Program-made: the position numbers and the translations under genes
Notes under the pieces: model-generated
The model's input: only the letters and a program-made list of their open reading frames with translations
What the model was told of the DNA's origin: nothing
Databases searched by the model: none
Origin: Moritella sp. JT01
Lineage (GTDB): Bacteria; Pseudomonadota; Gammaproteobacteria; Enterobacterales; Moritellaceae
Length of the DNA: 64,000 nt
Assembly: GCF_001574435.1 (NCBI RefSeq)
Contig: NZ_LOCN01000007.1
Location: 160,183-224,182, forward strand
Direction: 5' to 3'
Part shown: positions 50,620-59,869 of the stretch, piece after piece
How positions within the stretch are numbered: the stretch's first letter is position 1
Layout of the letters: each line of letters starts with the position of its first letter

Positions 50620-51543
50620 CTAACCGCGTCGTTTATAACTATCTACAGCGATTAATACCAAGGCAAGCATAATAGCCCCATAGATTGGCCATTGGATTAA
50701 TTCAATGCGCTCACCAAGTAATAAGCCAACACAAAAAACTAATGTCGGCTCTAAATAAGTCAATAAACCAAACAGGCTAAGTGGGAGCATTTGTGAAGCG
50801 TATAAAAATAATAACATCGGTAGTGTGCCTGTAATCGCGAGTCCTAGATAATAAGCCCAAGACCAGACGTCGATTTGTAGCCAATCATTAAAGGGTTGTA
50901 AATAAAGCATGCCAAGCAGTGCAACTGGTAGTAAAAAAATGTTGTCTAAGGTGAATACCAGATCGCTCGCCATTGGGTAACGTCGGCGATTCATAAAATA
51001 CAGCGGATAACCTAAAGCAATCACAAACACAATCCAAGAGATGCCATCAGCAATAACATAAGCATAAACAACACCACAAGCTGCAATGATGCATGCGAAT
51101 AACTGTGCACGGGTTAATTGCTCACCATAGACAAAATAACCAACGGCAACCAACGTCAGAGGTAGCGCAAAATAGCCTAATGCCACCGAGAGTATTTCCC
51201 CCTGTAGAGGCGCCCAGATAAAAATCCAAAACTGTGGCGCAATTAAACAGGCGGAAAGTAAAAATCGCGGCCATAATCGCCATTGTTTTAATTGTTCCCA
51301 CAACAATGATATTCGCCCTACTACGATTAAACCCAATAGCATAATAACAGCGCTCCACAACACTCTTTGCCCGGCTAGCCAATGACCAGCGCCTCCGGCA
51401 ACACCTGTTTCTGGCCAGGTCGGTTGGAACTGTACATACAAGGGCAGCAATGCAAATAAACAAGAAGCGAATATTGAAGCTATTAATCCCTTTTTGTGAT
51501 CGGAAAAATGGAGTGTTTTACTATTAAGTTTGGAGAAAATCAT
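50620..51543 (-). CDS. RarD-like EamA-family transporter
   Basis: A 307-residue inner membrane protein with ten hydrophobic segments in two EamA repeats. The first repeat has LLPLYVQF...GQRVLWSAVIMLL and the middle WAPLQGEILSVALGYFALPLTLVAVGYFVYGEQLTRAQ, which fits RarD. The substrate is not known; family members export metabolites or drugs. It is divergent from the sodium transporter at 51878. Confidence 0.78.
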   Translation of the reverse strand: MIFSKLNSKTLHFSDHKKGLIASIFASCLFALLPLYVQFQPTWPETGVAGGAGHWLAGQRVLWSAVIMLLGLIVVGRISLLWEQLKQWRLWPRFLLSACLIAPQFWIFIWAPLQGEILSVALGYFALPLTLVAVGYFVYGEQLTRAQLFACIIAACGVVYAYVIADGISWIVFVIALGYPLYFMNRRRYPMASDLVFTLDNIFLLPVALLGMLYLQPFNDWLQIDVWSWAYYLGLAITGTLPMLLFLYASQMLPLSLFGLLTYLEPTLVFCVGLLLGERIELIQWPIYGAIMLALVLIAVDSYKRRG

Positions 51544-51570
51544 AGGTTATCAAATTCAGCTGGTTAGAGA

Positions 51571-51684
51571 ATGAGAGTAAGATCTGGGATAATACCAGAG
51601 CACGCTGCTGTAGTTTTATATATTGAGTATAAAGATTCAGATGAGGTGGATAAGCTAAATATAAATGAATTGGTTAAATTATAA
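51571..51684 (+). CDS. Short candidate gene, 37 codons, with terminator
   Basis: The frame reads MRVRSGIIPEHAA... and ends DKLNINELVKL, a sensible mix of residues, and a tight terminator with a TTC(G) loop follows 30 bases later. The ribosome-binding site is weak (AGAGA). It overlaps the rarD promoter on the other strand. It may be a small gene or the end of an eroded one; not recognised. Confidence 0.3.
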   Translation: MRVRSGIIPEHAAVVLYIEYKDSDEVDKLNINELVKL

Positions 51685-51712
51685 ACTGCACACACATTAA
51701 TAAATGAAACAT

Positions 51713-51730
51713 ATGCCCTTCGGGCTTTTA
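51713..51730 (+). terminator. Small UUCG-type terminator
   Basis: GCCC-TTC-GGGC followed by TTTT. It lies before the sodium transporter gene and so must end some shorter plus-strand transcript. Confidence 0.6.
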
Positions 51731-51877
51731 ATAATACGATAAAACTGTTCTACTTGTCACCAATACAATTGAAATCTAATTTTGCTCACGTGTACAGAAA
51801 GGTTTACACCACAATAGACCATGTACACAATTCGCAAAATTAACCACTAACTCGGCAAGAAATACGTTGGAATAAAA

Positions 51878-53212
51878 ATGGCAACAGGTTCAAGAGCACA
51901 ATTTTCATCTCGATTCGGCTTCATCATGGCAGCAGCAGGTTCTGCAGTCGGTGTCGGTAATATTTGGGGTTTCCCCACACAAGCAGCGAGTAACGGTGGG
52001 GCTGTATTTTTACTTGTTTACTTATTCATGGTGTTTATTCTAGCTTACCCATTACTCGTGGCAGAGCTAACCATCGGTCGTCACGGTCAAGCTAATCCAA
52101 TTAAATCCATTCAATCGATTTGGCCAAAACAAAAAATGGCTGCTGCTGGTTTAGGTATTGCAGGTATGGTTGCGGTATCAATGATCTTAAGCTTTTACGC
52201 AATTGTTGCGGGCTGGTTATTAGGTTCATTACTGTCTCCACTGTTTACACTTATCGGTCTTGATGCTGCGGCTGAATGGGTGAATGCATTTGGTACAGAA
52301 CGTAACTTGGTAATGATGGTTATCTTTATGTTAATGACTATCAACGTTGTTAAAAGCGGCGTTACCGATGGTATCGAACGCTGGTCTTCACGTTTAATGC
52401 CATTACTGTTCATCTTATTTGGTTTGCTGACCGCTTATATCTTAACACTCGATGGCGCGAGTGAAGGTCTTGAAATGTACCTTGTTCCCGACTTCTCACA
52501 CCTAAGTTCAGACTTAGTGATCAGTGCGATGGGTCAAGCGTTCTTCTCATTATCGTTGGGCGTATGTGCAATGATGGTATATGGCTCATATTTAAGTAAA
52601 GATACCAATATTCCAACAACAGCCATGCAAGTCGCATTACTCGATACTGGCGTTGCATTTGGTGCGGGTCTACTGATTTTACCTGCTATGTTCGTGGCAC
52701 AGAAAAATGGCGTTGAAATTTATGATGCTGCCGGAGCCCTGCTTAGCTCTGATACGTTAGTGTTTAATGTATTACCTGCGATGTTTGATACCATGGGTAC
52801 GATGGGCATTGTTATCAGCATTTTGTTCTTTGTATTAATGCTTATTGCCGCCCTAACGTCATCAATCGCAATGTTAGAAGTACCTGTATCTTGTGCGACC
52901 GAAGAATTGAATAAGGACCGTTCAACAGTAGTTTGGTGGATTGGCGGTATTATTACGTTGATTTCAGCAGTGATCATCTTTAACTTTGCCGATTTGTTTG
53001 GCTTAGTGATCACAGCAACGACCGTTTATGCGCAGCCTATTCTTTCGCTAATCTTCGCATTATTAGTGGGTTGGATATGGCGTCGAGACCAACTACTTGC
53101 CGAAATTAAACAAGGCAGTACAGAGCTCGAAGATAGTTTATTTTGGAAAATATGGCCTTGGTATGTACGTATTGTTTGCCCTGTACTCATCATTCTAGTG
53201 CTAGCATCTTAA
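51878..53212 (+). CDS. Sodium-dependent transporter (NSS/SNF family)
   Basis: A 444-residue secondary transporter. The N-terminal QFSSRFGFIMAAAGSAVGVGNIWGFPTQAASNGGAVFLLVYLFMV is the NSS signature for the sodium site in helix 1; about eleven helices follow. Bacterial members import amino acids such as tryptophan or leucine with sodium. The substrate is not readable from the sequence. It is monocistronic and ends in a weak terminator. Confidence 0.9.
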   Translation: MATGSRAQFSSRFGFIMAAAGSAVGVGNIWGFPTQAASNGGAVFLLVYLFMVFILAYPLLVAELTIGRHGQANPIKSIQSIWPKQKMAAAGLGIAGMVAVSMILSFYAIVAGWLLGSLLSPLFTLIGLDAAAEWVNAFGTERNLVMMVIFMLMTINVVKSGVTDGIERWSSRLMPLLFILFGLLTAYILTLDGASEGLEMYLVPDFSHLSSDLVISAMGQAFFSLSLGVCAMMVYGSYLSKDTNIPTTAMQVALLDTGVAFGAGLLILPAMFVAQKNGVEIYDAAGALLSSDTLVFNVLPAMFDTMGTMGIVISILFFVLMLIAALTSSIAMLEVPVSCATEELNKDRSTVVWWIGGIITLISAVIIFNFADLFGLVITATTVYAQPILSLIFALLVGWIWRRDQLLAEIKQGSTELEDSLFWKIWPWYVRIVCPVLIILVLAS

Positions 53213-53250
53213 TCATTATCAACGTCTGACTTAATTCGTCAAAAATGATA

Positions 53251-53298
53251 AAAAGGCGGCTACTTCCTATTGCAATAATAGTGACATGGCCGCCATTT
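53251..53298. terminator. Hairpin between convergent genes
   Basis: GGCGGC pairs with GCCGCC, flanked by A and T runs. It lies between the transporter and the CBS gene. Confidence 0.6.
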
Positions 53299-53327
53299 TC
53301 ATATCATTGATTGACTCGACTAACGTA

Positions 53328-53717
53328 TTACAGCTCGTGTAGAACCAGCTCTTTATAACCAATCAAACCTAGAATATCTTCATTTTCAATCACAGGTACG
53401 TGAGATAAGCCAAAACGCTCAAATAACCGAGCACAGTAACGGATATCCATTTGCGGCGGCACAGATACGATTGGTTTTGCCATCACTTCATAAATGTTAA
53501 CGCGATCGGGTGAACGGTCTTTGGCTAATACTTGCTTGGCGATGTCTGATAATACCAAAATACCGTAAGCATCATGTTGGTCACGTTTGTTCACGATGAT
53601 CACTTTGATATCATTATTTTTCATCGCATCAATCGCTTCACGAATGGTCTGCATACCATCCATACAAATATAATCTTGCGTCATCACAGCATTGGCTTTA
53701 ATTAAATTTTTGGTCAC
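53328..53717 (-). CDS. CBS-domain pair protein
   Basis: A 129-residue protein made of two CBS motifs (residues about 8-65 and 70-129): VMTQDYICMDGMQTIREAIDAMKNNDIKVIIVNKRD and VMAKPIVSVPPQMDIRYCARLFERFGLSHVPVIE. CBS pairs bind adenosine nucleotides such as AMP or ATP and sense energy state. Its GTG overlaps the P-II stop by four bases (GTGA). It is the last gene of the DUF1538 operon. Confidence 0.9.
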   Translation of the reverse strand: MTKNLIKANAVMTQDYICMDGMQTIREAIDAMKNNDIKVIIVNKRDQHDAYGILVLSDIAKQVLAKDRSPDRVNIYEVMAKPIVSVPPQMDIRYCARLFERFGLSHVPVIENEDILGLIGYKELVLHEL

Positions 53718-54064
53718 AGTTCATTCTCCACAACTTTAGTTAATTGACTAATTTGATGATTCACACCAACCGCATCTTCCACGTCGATTTGAACCGCAAT
53801 ACCCGAACCCGGCTTTTCATCAAACTGGCCGACTTTATTAATTTCTTCTAAAATATGTCGACTTAAATGCTCTTCAACAATAAACAATAAAACATCACGC
53901 TGCGTTTCTAGCGTCAAACCAAAGAAGGTTTTTGATTGCTTTAAGCCTTCACCTCTCGCGTTATTAATAATAGTGGCACCTGTTGCACCGGCACTGCGCG
54001 CAGCATCCATGATCCCATCAGTAAGACCAGCCTCGACAAAGGCGACGATTAATTTAAAATGCAT
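53714..54064 (-). CDS. P-II-family regulator
   Basis: About 116 residues, a P-II-like ferredoxin fold: KLIVAFVEAGLTDGIMDAARSAGATGATIINNARG with a T-loop-like segment, VLLFIVEEHLSRHILEEI and GSGIAVQIDVEDAVGV. GlnB landmarks such as the uridylylated Tyr loop are not visible, so it is a divergent member. Such proteins gate membrane transporters by binding nucleotides. The ATG at 54064 has GGAG six bases upstream; a TTG at 54079 was rejected. It sits between the DUF1538 pair and the CBS gene. Confidence 0.88.
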   Translation of the reverse strand: MHFKLIVAFVEAGLTDGIMDAARSAGATGATIINNARGEGLKQSKTFFGLTLETQRDVLLFIVEEHLSRHILEEINKVGQFDEKPGSGIAVQIDVEDAVGVNHQISQLTKVVENEL

Positions 54065-54120
54065 TTTTTTCTCCAACAATTCATAATTTTTAACTGTATT
54101 GACTCGTCAACATTCGCTAA

Positions 54121-54930
54121 TTAGTGGGTAGCGATTTTCTTGTCACGCGTACTGACCCACTGCGATATTTGTGCATACGCCATCACCGACATGATCGGAA
54201 ACAGGCTTGCAAAGGCAATAAGACCAAAACCATCGATAATCGGACTACGCCCCGGCACCGTTTCTGCTAACCCCAATCCTAATGCGGCAACGAGCGGCAC
54301 TGTGACTGTAGACGTCGTTACACCACCTGAATCATAAGCCAGTGGGATAATTAACTTTGGCGCGACAAGGGTTTGTAAAACAACCACCACATAACCCGCC
54401 ATGATGTACCAATGAATAGGGTCGCCCACTACAATACGATAGCAACCAAGCGAGATACCAATCGCGACACCTAGCGCAACGGATAAACGTAAACCCCAAA
54501 TGCCGATCGCACCACCCGATACTTCATTGGCTTTTATTGCCACCGCAATCAAAGACGGTTCCGCGATCGTCGTTGCAAAACCGATGAAGAATGCGAACAG
54601 GTATACCCAATAATAATCACTCCAAACCAGTTCACGTACACTTCCAGTCACAACATCGATATTGTTAACACTGGCAAGAAACATAGGGTCTGTTAGTTGT
54701 TGCGCCATCAAACGACCAAGTGGAAACAATGCCCACTCTAAGCCAATCAAAAACAGTGACAAACCAAGTAATACCCACAAAAAACCCATTAATACTCGGC
54801 CTAAATTAGGTAAAGGTTTACGAATAACAGCAAACTGGAAACCAAATAATATCGCGGCAATAGGTAAAACGTCATGAAACGTAGTCATGATTGTCGAGCC
54901 AATTTGATTTAACATATCAATAAAGGTCAT
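54121..54930 (-). CDS. DUF1538 membrane protein B
   Basis: A 269-residue polytopic inner membrane protein of the uncharacterised DUF1538 family with about eight helices. [23 protein letters not shown] and [47 protein letters not shown] recur almost exactly in the neighbouring gene. The recurring acidic and Thr-rich motifs inside the membrane suggest a substrate or ion site. It overlaps the first paralogue by four bases and lies 57 bases before the P-II gene. Both membrane proteins may form a heterodimeric transporter. Confidence 0.85.
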   Translation of the reverse strand: MTFIDMLNQIGSTIMTTFHDVLPIAAILFGFQFAVIRKPLPNLGRVLMGFLWVLLGLSLFLIGLEWALFPLGRLMAQQLTDPMFLASVNNIDVVTGSVRELVWSDYYWVYLFAFFIGFATTIAEPSLIAVAIKANEVSGGAIGIWGLRLSVALGVAIGISLGCYRIVVGDPIHWYIMAGYVVVVLQTLVAPKLIIPLAYDSGGVTTSTVTVPLVAALGLGLAETVPGRSPIIDGFGLIAFASLFPIMSVMAYAQISQWVSTRDKKIATH

Positions 54931-55667
54931 AGCATCACCATTCCATAAGCCATTACAAAAATCATCGGGTTAAGCGACGCTAACGCGATAAGACCAAAGC
55001 CATCAATCATCGGATTTCGGCCTTTAATAGAAGAAGCAAGTCCCACGCCTAATGCAGTTACGAGCGGTACAGTAATCGTTGACGTCGTTACACCACCCGA
55101 ATCATAAGCAATACCAATGATTTCAGCTGGCGCAAACATAGTCATGATCACCACCAATATATAACCACCAATAATGAACCACTGTAATGGCCAGCCTTTG
55201 ATAATACGCAGCACACCAATTGCAATCGCAATACCGACACTCAAGGCCACACTCATTCTTAAACCTTGTGCATATTCATCCATTGCCGCTTGTGTTGACC
55301 CGATTAGATCACCACTCGCGGCAACCCTCGCCGCCTCTGCTGCAACAGCAATTAATGCAGGTTCCGCAACCGTCGTACCAAAACCAAGACAAAATGCAAA
55401 AATTAACAACCAACCAACGCTGCCCTTACGCGCAAATGCGTGAGCCATAGATTCGCCAATAGGAAATAAGCCTTGTTCAAGGCCATGAATAAAGAAGGTT
55501 AATCCTAATAATACGAACAGAACACCAATAAGCAGTTGGCCGACATTCGGTAAAGGTTGCTGAATAACAACTAACTGGAAGAATAGGATGACAAGAATGA
55601 TAGGAGCAAGATCCCTGATACTCCCTAACATAAATTTAAGCAGGGTTTTAAACGTGTTAACCAACAT
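54927..55667 (-). CDS. DUF1538 membrane protein A
   Basis: A 246-residue paralogue of the downstream gene. It has [25 protein letters not shown] and [47 protein letters not shown]. Seven to eight helices are visible. It has AAGGAGG before its ATG and is the first gene of the operon. No function has been assigned to the family; transport under P-II control is inferred from the neighbours. Confidence 0.85.
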   Translation of the reverse strand: MLVNTFKTLLKFMLGSIRDLAPIILVILFFQLVVIQQPLPNVGQLLIGVLFVLLGLTFFIHGLEQGLFPIGESMAHAFARKGSVGWLLIFAFCLGFGTTVAEPALIAVAAEAARVAASGDLIGSTQAAMDEYAQGLRMSVALSVGIAIAIGVLRIIKGWPLQWFIIGGYILVVIMTMFAPAEIIGIAYDSGGVTTSTITVPLVTALGVGLASSIKGRNPMIDGFGLIALASLNPMIFVMAYGMVML

Positions 55668-55845
55668 AGCCTCCTTGATTAAATTAATTAATCGGGATAC
55701 TAGCGTACTGGAAAACTAAAAAACTGATCTAAATCAACAAGTTCAAAAATAACCCTATAGGGGTGGTTTAAACCTTAAAGAAACCTTGTGTTAACTTATC
55801 ATTAACAGTAACGAAAGATATAATTGTTTAGATACCCAAACTACT

Positions 55846-57519
55846 TCAATCATCAAACCGTACAGCAGTATAAATTAACTCAAGTTCTTCGATACTACAC
55901 GTTTGCCAGTTATCAGGAAGTTCGTTACCTAAACAATGTTCGAGCTCTACAGATAAATAGACAAATGACAATGAGTCTGAATTTAAATCATTAAAATTGT
56001 CACTTAGCGTCAATACTTTTAATCCTAAAGCCGCCATAAATAGACAAGAGATACTGTCCCATTCTTTTGTATCCAATTCTAGAATGGCCGCGATGGTATT
56101 AAGCCAGCGTTGTAAAAAACCGATGCTGTGTTTCTTATAAACTTGCTGCTCGATAGTACGTAAATCATATTTACCATTTTCGAGTAGTGGAAGCGATTGA
56201 AACGTCAAGATCATAAATTTATCACGTGGCAACGCATAAGCGTCACTTAAGCGAGTGATCAGCGCTTTACTCTCAGCACCATTTAGCACTTTACCCTGCC
56301 CACTTTGAGCGTTTTCTAACGCAATAATAATGCTTTCATCGCTCCCGGTCACCGCACTGTGCGGATACCGCTTTTTCACAAAGCTTTGGACATCATCAAG
56401 GTTAATACGTAGCCCAAACAACTTAACAAAGCGCTTAGTCCGACCAATAAGATAAAAAAGGTCATGCTGTGTTCGACAAGCAATATCTCCCGTAAATAAC
56501 ATAGACGGGGTTGTATCGATCGCTAAATCATCAATCGACCTAGCATAACCCATCATCACATTTTCACCTCGATATACCAGTTCACCAGGTATGTCTAACG
56601 CATTGATCTTTTGCCCCTCATCATCAACAATAAACAATTCACCCTGCGGGATAGCACGACCAATAGAACCGGGGAAGTCCACCGTTAACTCGGGTGGAAG
56701 ATACGATATTCTCGGTGATGCTTCTGTTTGCCCATACATGACAAAAAATTCAATATCATTTACCTGCGCTTGCAAAGCATATTCCTTCACTAAAAAATCC
56801 TCTAACTTGCCACCAGCCTGAGTAACATAACGTAAACTTGGATAACAACTAAAATCAAAATTGGTTTTTAATAACACTTCAAATGTATAGGGAACACCCG
56901 CAAAACTGGTCGCGGAATAAGTGACTAAATCGTCCCAAAACCCCGTGTCCAATACACTTTGCTGACTAAAAACAGTACATGCGCCGACTTGTAGATGCGT
57001 ATGCAAAATTGATAAACCATAAGAGTAATGTAGCTTTAAGTGTGCTAACGCAATATCCGTTTTATTTAAATGCAGGTATTCGACAATAGACTCGGCATTT
57101 GACTGCAAGTTATGCGAACTTAATTTAACAAACTTAGGGGTACCTGTGGTGCCAGACGTAGACAACAACAAGGTTAAATCAGTATGTAAAAGATAAACAC
57201 GGTGTGAATGATGGCGGATATGCCCAAACCCATCAATAAGTAGGTTCGGTTGGTAATAATGAATGAGTTGCGCGGACTTTTCATTCTCAAAATCATCTGC
57301 AAGATAAATAACTTTATTGGCCCTTAGACATGCTAAATAGCAAATTACCGATTTGATCGTATTCCTTGATTCAATAAACACTAATTCTTTGTGACAACCA
57401 AGCTCCGTCGCTAAAACATCAACTTGATCATCAAGCTCACAATAAGTGATTTGTTCACCACTTTTCGCATCGATCAACGCAGTATTATTTTTAAATAACC
57501 GTAAATCATTAAAAAACAT
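55846..57519 (-). CDS. Adenylating enzyme fused to a carrier-like domain (DltA-like)
   Basis: About 557 residues. The AMP-binding core has LLLSTSGTTGTPKFVKLS (A3), FVMYGQTEASPRISY (A5), GELVYRGENVMMGYA (A6), LFTGDI (A7) and NGKYDLRTI, the C-terminal catalytic Lys. The last 80 residues resemble an acyl carrier protein with NDLNSDSLSFVYLSVELE, where the Ser could take phosphopantetheine. It should activate an acid and load it on its own carrier. The ATG at 57519 follows AAAGGGGG. It is next to a membrane acyltransferase on the same strand, as in D-alanylation or lipid tailoring pairs. The acid is not known. Confidence 0.82.
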   Translation of the reverse strand: MFFNDLRLFKNNTALIDAKSGEQITYCELDDQVDVLATELGCHKELVFIESRNTIKSVICYLACLRANKVIYLADDFENEKSAQLIHYYQPNLLIDGFGHIRHHSHRVYLLHTDLTLLLSTSGTTGTPKFVKLSSHNLQSNAESIVEYLHLNKTDIALAHLKLHYSYGLSILHTHLQVGACTVFSQQSVLDTGFWDDLVTYSATSFAGVPYTFEVLLKTNFDFSCYPSLRYVTQAGGKLEDFLVKEYALQAQVNDIEFFVMYGQTEASPRISYLPPELTVDFPGSIGRAIPQGELFIVDDEGQKINALDIPGELVYRGENVMMGYARSIDDLAIDTTPSMLFTGDIACRTQHDLFYLIGRTKRFVKLFGLRINLDDVQSFVKKRYPHSAVTGSDESIIIALENAQSGQGKVLNGAESKALITRLSDAYALPRDKFMILTFQSLPLLENGKYDLRTIEQQVYKKHSIGFLQRWLNTIAAILELDTKEWDSISCLFMAALGLKVLTLSDNFNDLNSDSLSFVYLSVELEHCLGNELPDNWQTCSIEELELIYTAVRFDD

Positions 57520-57587
57520 AGCGCCCCCTTTCGATTTACGTACATGACAGCGAATAAACGACATCAGTATTAGTCATAACCGCAGGG

Positions 57588-58574
57588 CTATAAACCAACA
57601 AATATTTTTGATTTTTCCTTTAGAATCAGTTTAATAATAACAAAAGACAATAACGACAATATAATTGTGATTGAGAAACTGGCCGATGCTGCAATAATGC
57701 CGCTCACCTCGGTATTAAAGTAGTGTTTATACAAAATTCTAATCACACCAATAAAATAACCATGCACAAAAAACAGATAAAAACTTAAGTGAGCAAACAT
57801 ATTTAACCACCGATTCTTCTTCGATAGGTGACGTTTAGAGCAGGCGATTAAAATCACAGACAAGCTCATCTTCCACAGTAAATCAACCGACGAACTAAAC
57901 GCAGAAAACCATGTACTAGAAAGATAAACAACGATATAACCGACTAAAATATATCCGCTATATTCGACCAGTACTTCATAAATACGCGGTCGCTGCCAAA
58001 GCACCATGCCCAGTAAATAAGCAGGCAAAAAATACACGCTCCATATCAAATTATTCTCACTAAAATACGGCCGACCAAACCACAAAGCGGGCACTAATGA
58101 CACGATAAAAAAAGCCTCTAATAAACACTTACTTTTGATATAAAGAATAACCGGACTCAGAAGGTAAAATGGAATAATCATCGGAATAAACCATAACGTG
58201 ACAAGGTGAGAACCCGAAGCCATTAAATACAAATATTGGTAGGCTAGACTTAGGCTACGAAACCAGTCCATATCAATCCAAAAATGGGTACTTTTAAGAC
58301 CTGTCATGTAAATTACGATGGCGGGAAGTGAGACGAAAAAATAAGGTACAATGATTACCTTAAATTTATGTTTTAGAAATTTAAGGTAATCAAAATTTAC
58401 TGATAAAGCCGAAAATAAATAGCCCGCAACAACAACAAATAATATTGTCGAGTTTTCGAGTAACAAGCCAATGCCGAATAATATTGCAGAGTCATCATTA
58501 TTGATCGTGCCAATGGCATGAATCAACACTATGAGTAGAATAGCAATTCCTCTGTAATTATTGATAAATTGCAT
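57588..58574 (-). CDS. Membrane acyltransferase, acyltransferase-3 family
   Basis: A 328-residue protein with about ten helices. The N-terminal NNYRGIAILLIVLIHAIGTI carries the R-x10-H signature of acyltransferase-3 proteins, which move acyl groups onto sugars or lipids at the outer face of the inner membrane. It precedes the adenylating enzyme on the same strand with a 68-base gap, so a joint role in modifying an envelope glycan is probable. The acceptor is not known. Confidence 0.85.
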   Translation of the reverse strand: MQFINNYRGIAILLIVLIHAIGTINNDDSAILFGIGLLLENSTILFVVVAGYLFSALSVNFDYLKFLKHKFKVIIVPYFFVSLPAIVIYMTGLKSTHFWIDMDWFRSLSLAYQYLYLMASGSHLVTLWFIPMIIPFYLLSPVILYIKSKCLLEAFFIVSLVPALWFGRPYFSENNLIWSVYFLPAYLLGMVLWQRPRIYEVLVEYSGYILVGYIVVYLSSTWFSAFSSSVDLLWKMSLSVILIACSKRHLSKKNRWLNMFAHLSFYLFFVHGYFIGVIRILYKHYFNTEVSGIIAASASFSITIILSLLSFVIIKLILKEKSKIFVGL

Positions 58575-58663
58575 TATTGGCCCTTATTTCACCAGCAAGT
58601 CACTTACTGGTTTTTAATTATAGCCAATATGGTCTAAACATCAAAAGTGGGAACTGTACGAAA

Positions 58664-59246
58664 TTAGCCTTGTTTACTCATCGCTAATTTAACACCGAAA
58701 AACAGAAACAAACCGCCTGTGAATCTCGTTAAATAAGTTGTTAAGCGCTGGTTATGTTTAACCTTACCGCTAATTGACGATGATGACCAAGCTAAAATAT
58801 GACACCAGATCATCGCGTTAATATTGAAAATCACGCCAAGAAAAATAAATGACAGCGCTTTGTCTGGGTAATCCATAGCAATAAATTGCGGGACAAAAGC
58901 TAAAAAGAACAAGGCAACTTTGGGATTTAACACATTGGTCAAAAAACCTTGAAAGAAGATATTTGATAATGATGTATTTCTATTTTCGGCACTCGCTTCA
59001 ATATCAACATTAGCCGCTTTACTCTTTGATAACAGCATACTGAAACCAATATATAACAAGTATATACAGCCAATTACTTTAACCACAGTAAATGCCATCG
59101 CCGATGTGGCTAAAATAGCCGACAGAACCCGCACGAAAACCTTGTCTTGCACTACGTCCAATAACATATAAAGAATCAGGACCGGGGATCAAGTTTAACA
59201 TGATGCCTGATACCACAAATAACCACAGTTCTGTTACTCCGAACAT
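58664..59246 (-). pseudogene. LysE-family exporter, frameshifted with internal deletion
   Basis: The frame from the ATG at 59246 reads MFGVTELWLFVVSGIMLNLIPGPDSLYVIG then RQGFRAG, exactly as in LysE/RhtB translocators, but leaves the family after that. The rest (LSAILATSAMAFTVVKVIGCIYLLYIGFSML on to the end) is in the +1 phase. Family alignment indicates about 20 codons are missing around 59121-59130 and the frame is shifted, so the protein is broken. The remaining C-terminal open frame alone is 167 residues. Confidence 0.8.
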
Positions 59247-59297
59247 ACTACAACTCCCTCTTTCTTATCGACTATCAATTGTAGCACGTGACGAGAT

Positions 59298-59702
59298 TTA
59301 CTGTTTACTCAATTCGCATTCAACATTAAGCTCCTTACAGATTCTAAATACCCCCCCTAGAACACTACTGACGCCATTATTAACACTCGCATCAGCACTG
59401 ATTGTCAGCTGAGAAATATTGCTATTAATTTTCGCGACTTTAATAGTCGCAGCGGTATCCGCCTGGCGAATATCTAACAGCATTGCAGCATCGTCCTGAT
59501 TCTCAATTTCTACGTCAGGATTACTATTCAAAATATTAAGAGCGGCATTATAAACGTTATTCGCAGATGCCTTAATATCGACAGTTGCGACTTCATGGTT
59601 TTGACTTTTGTAATACATAACGGCACCTACAGTCGCTACACCGAGACCCGCACAACCAGATATAAATGTCGTAAACAATAAAATGATGAGACTTTTTCTC
59701 AT
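59298..59702 (-). CDS. Small lipoprotein, DUF3568-like
   Basis: A 134-residue lipoprotein with lipobox FISGC at residues 13-17 and a following hydrophobic patch (GLGVATVGAVMYY). The body has ATVDIKASANNVYNAALNIL and ATIKVAKINSNISQLTISADAS, a pattern like DUF3568 proteins. Function unknown. It stands alone between the LysE relic and the porins. Confidence 0.75.
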   Translation of the reverse strand: MRKSLIILLFTTFISGCAGLGVATVGAVMYYKSQNHEVATVDIKASANNVYNAALNILNSNPDVEIENQDDAAMLLDIRQADTAATIKVAKINSNISQLTISADASVNNGVSSVLGGVFRICKELNVECELSKQ

Positions 59703-59765
59703 AGCAAAGACCTTTTAATTTGCTTGTATTAATTTGCTTATATTAATTTAAATGTATAAATAAAA

Positions 59766-59834
59766 CGCTCCATTCCCTCAAGGTGTCAACGATACTTATA
59801 AGAGTCGTCAACGGCTTGAAGGAACAGAGCTATT
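59766..59834 (-). terminator. Long imperfect hairpin after porin 1
   Basis: GCTC.TTCC.TCAAG pairs with CTTGA.GGAA.GAGC, followed on the minus strand by GTTTTATTT. Located about 40 bases after the porin stop. Confidence 0.6.
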
Positions 59835-59869
59835 TTGCCTAAATTTAGACTTAAATGAATGAGTCCGTA

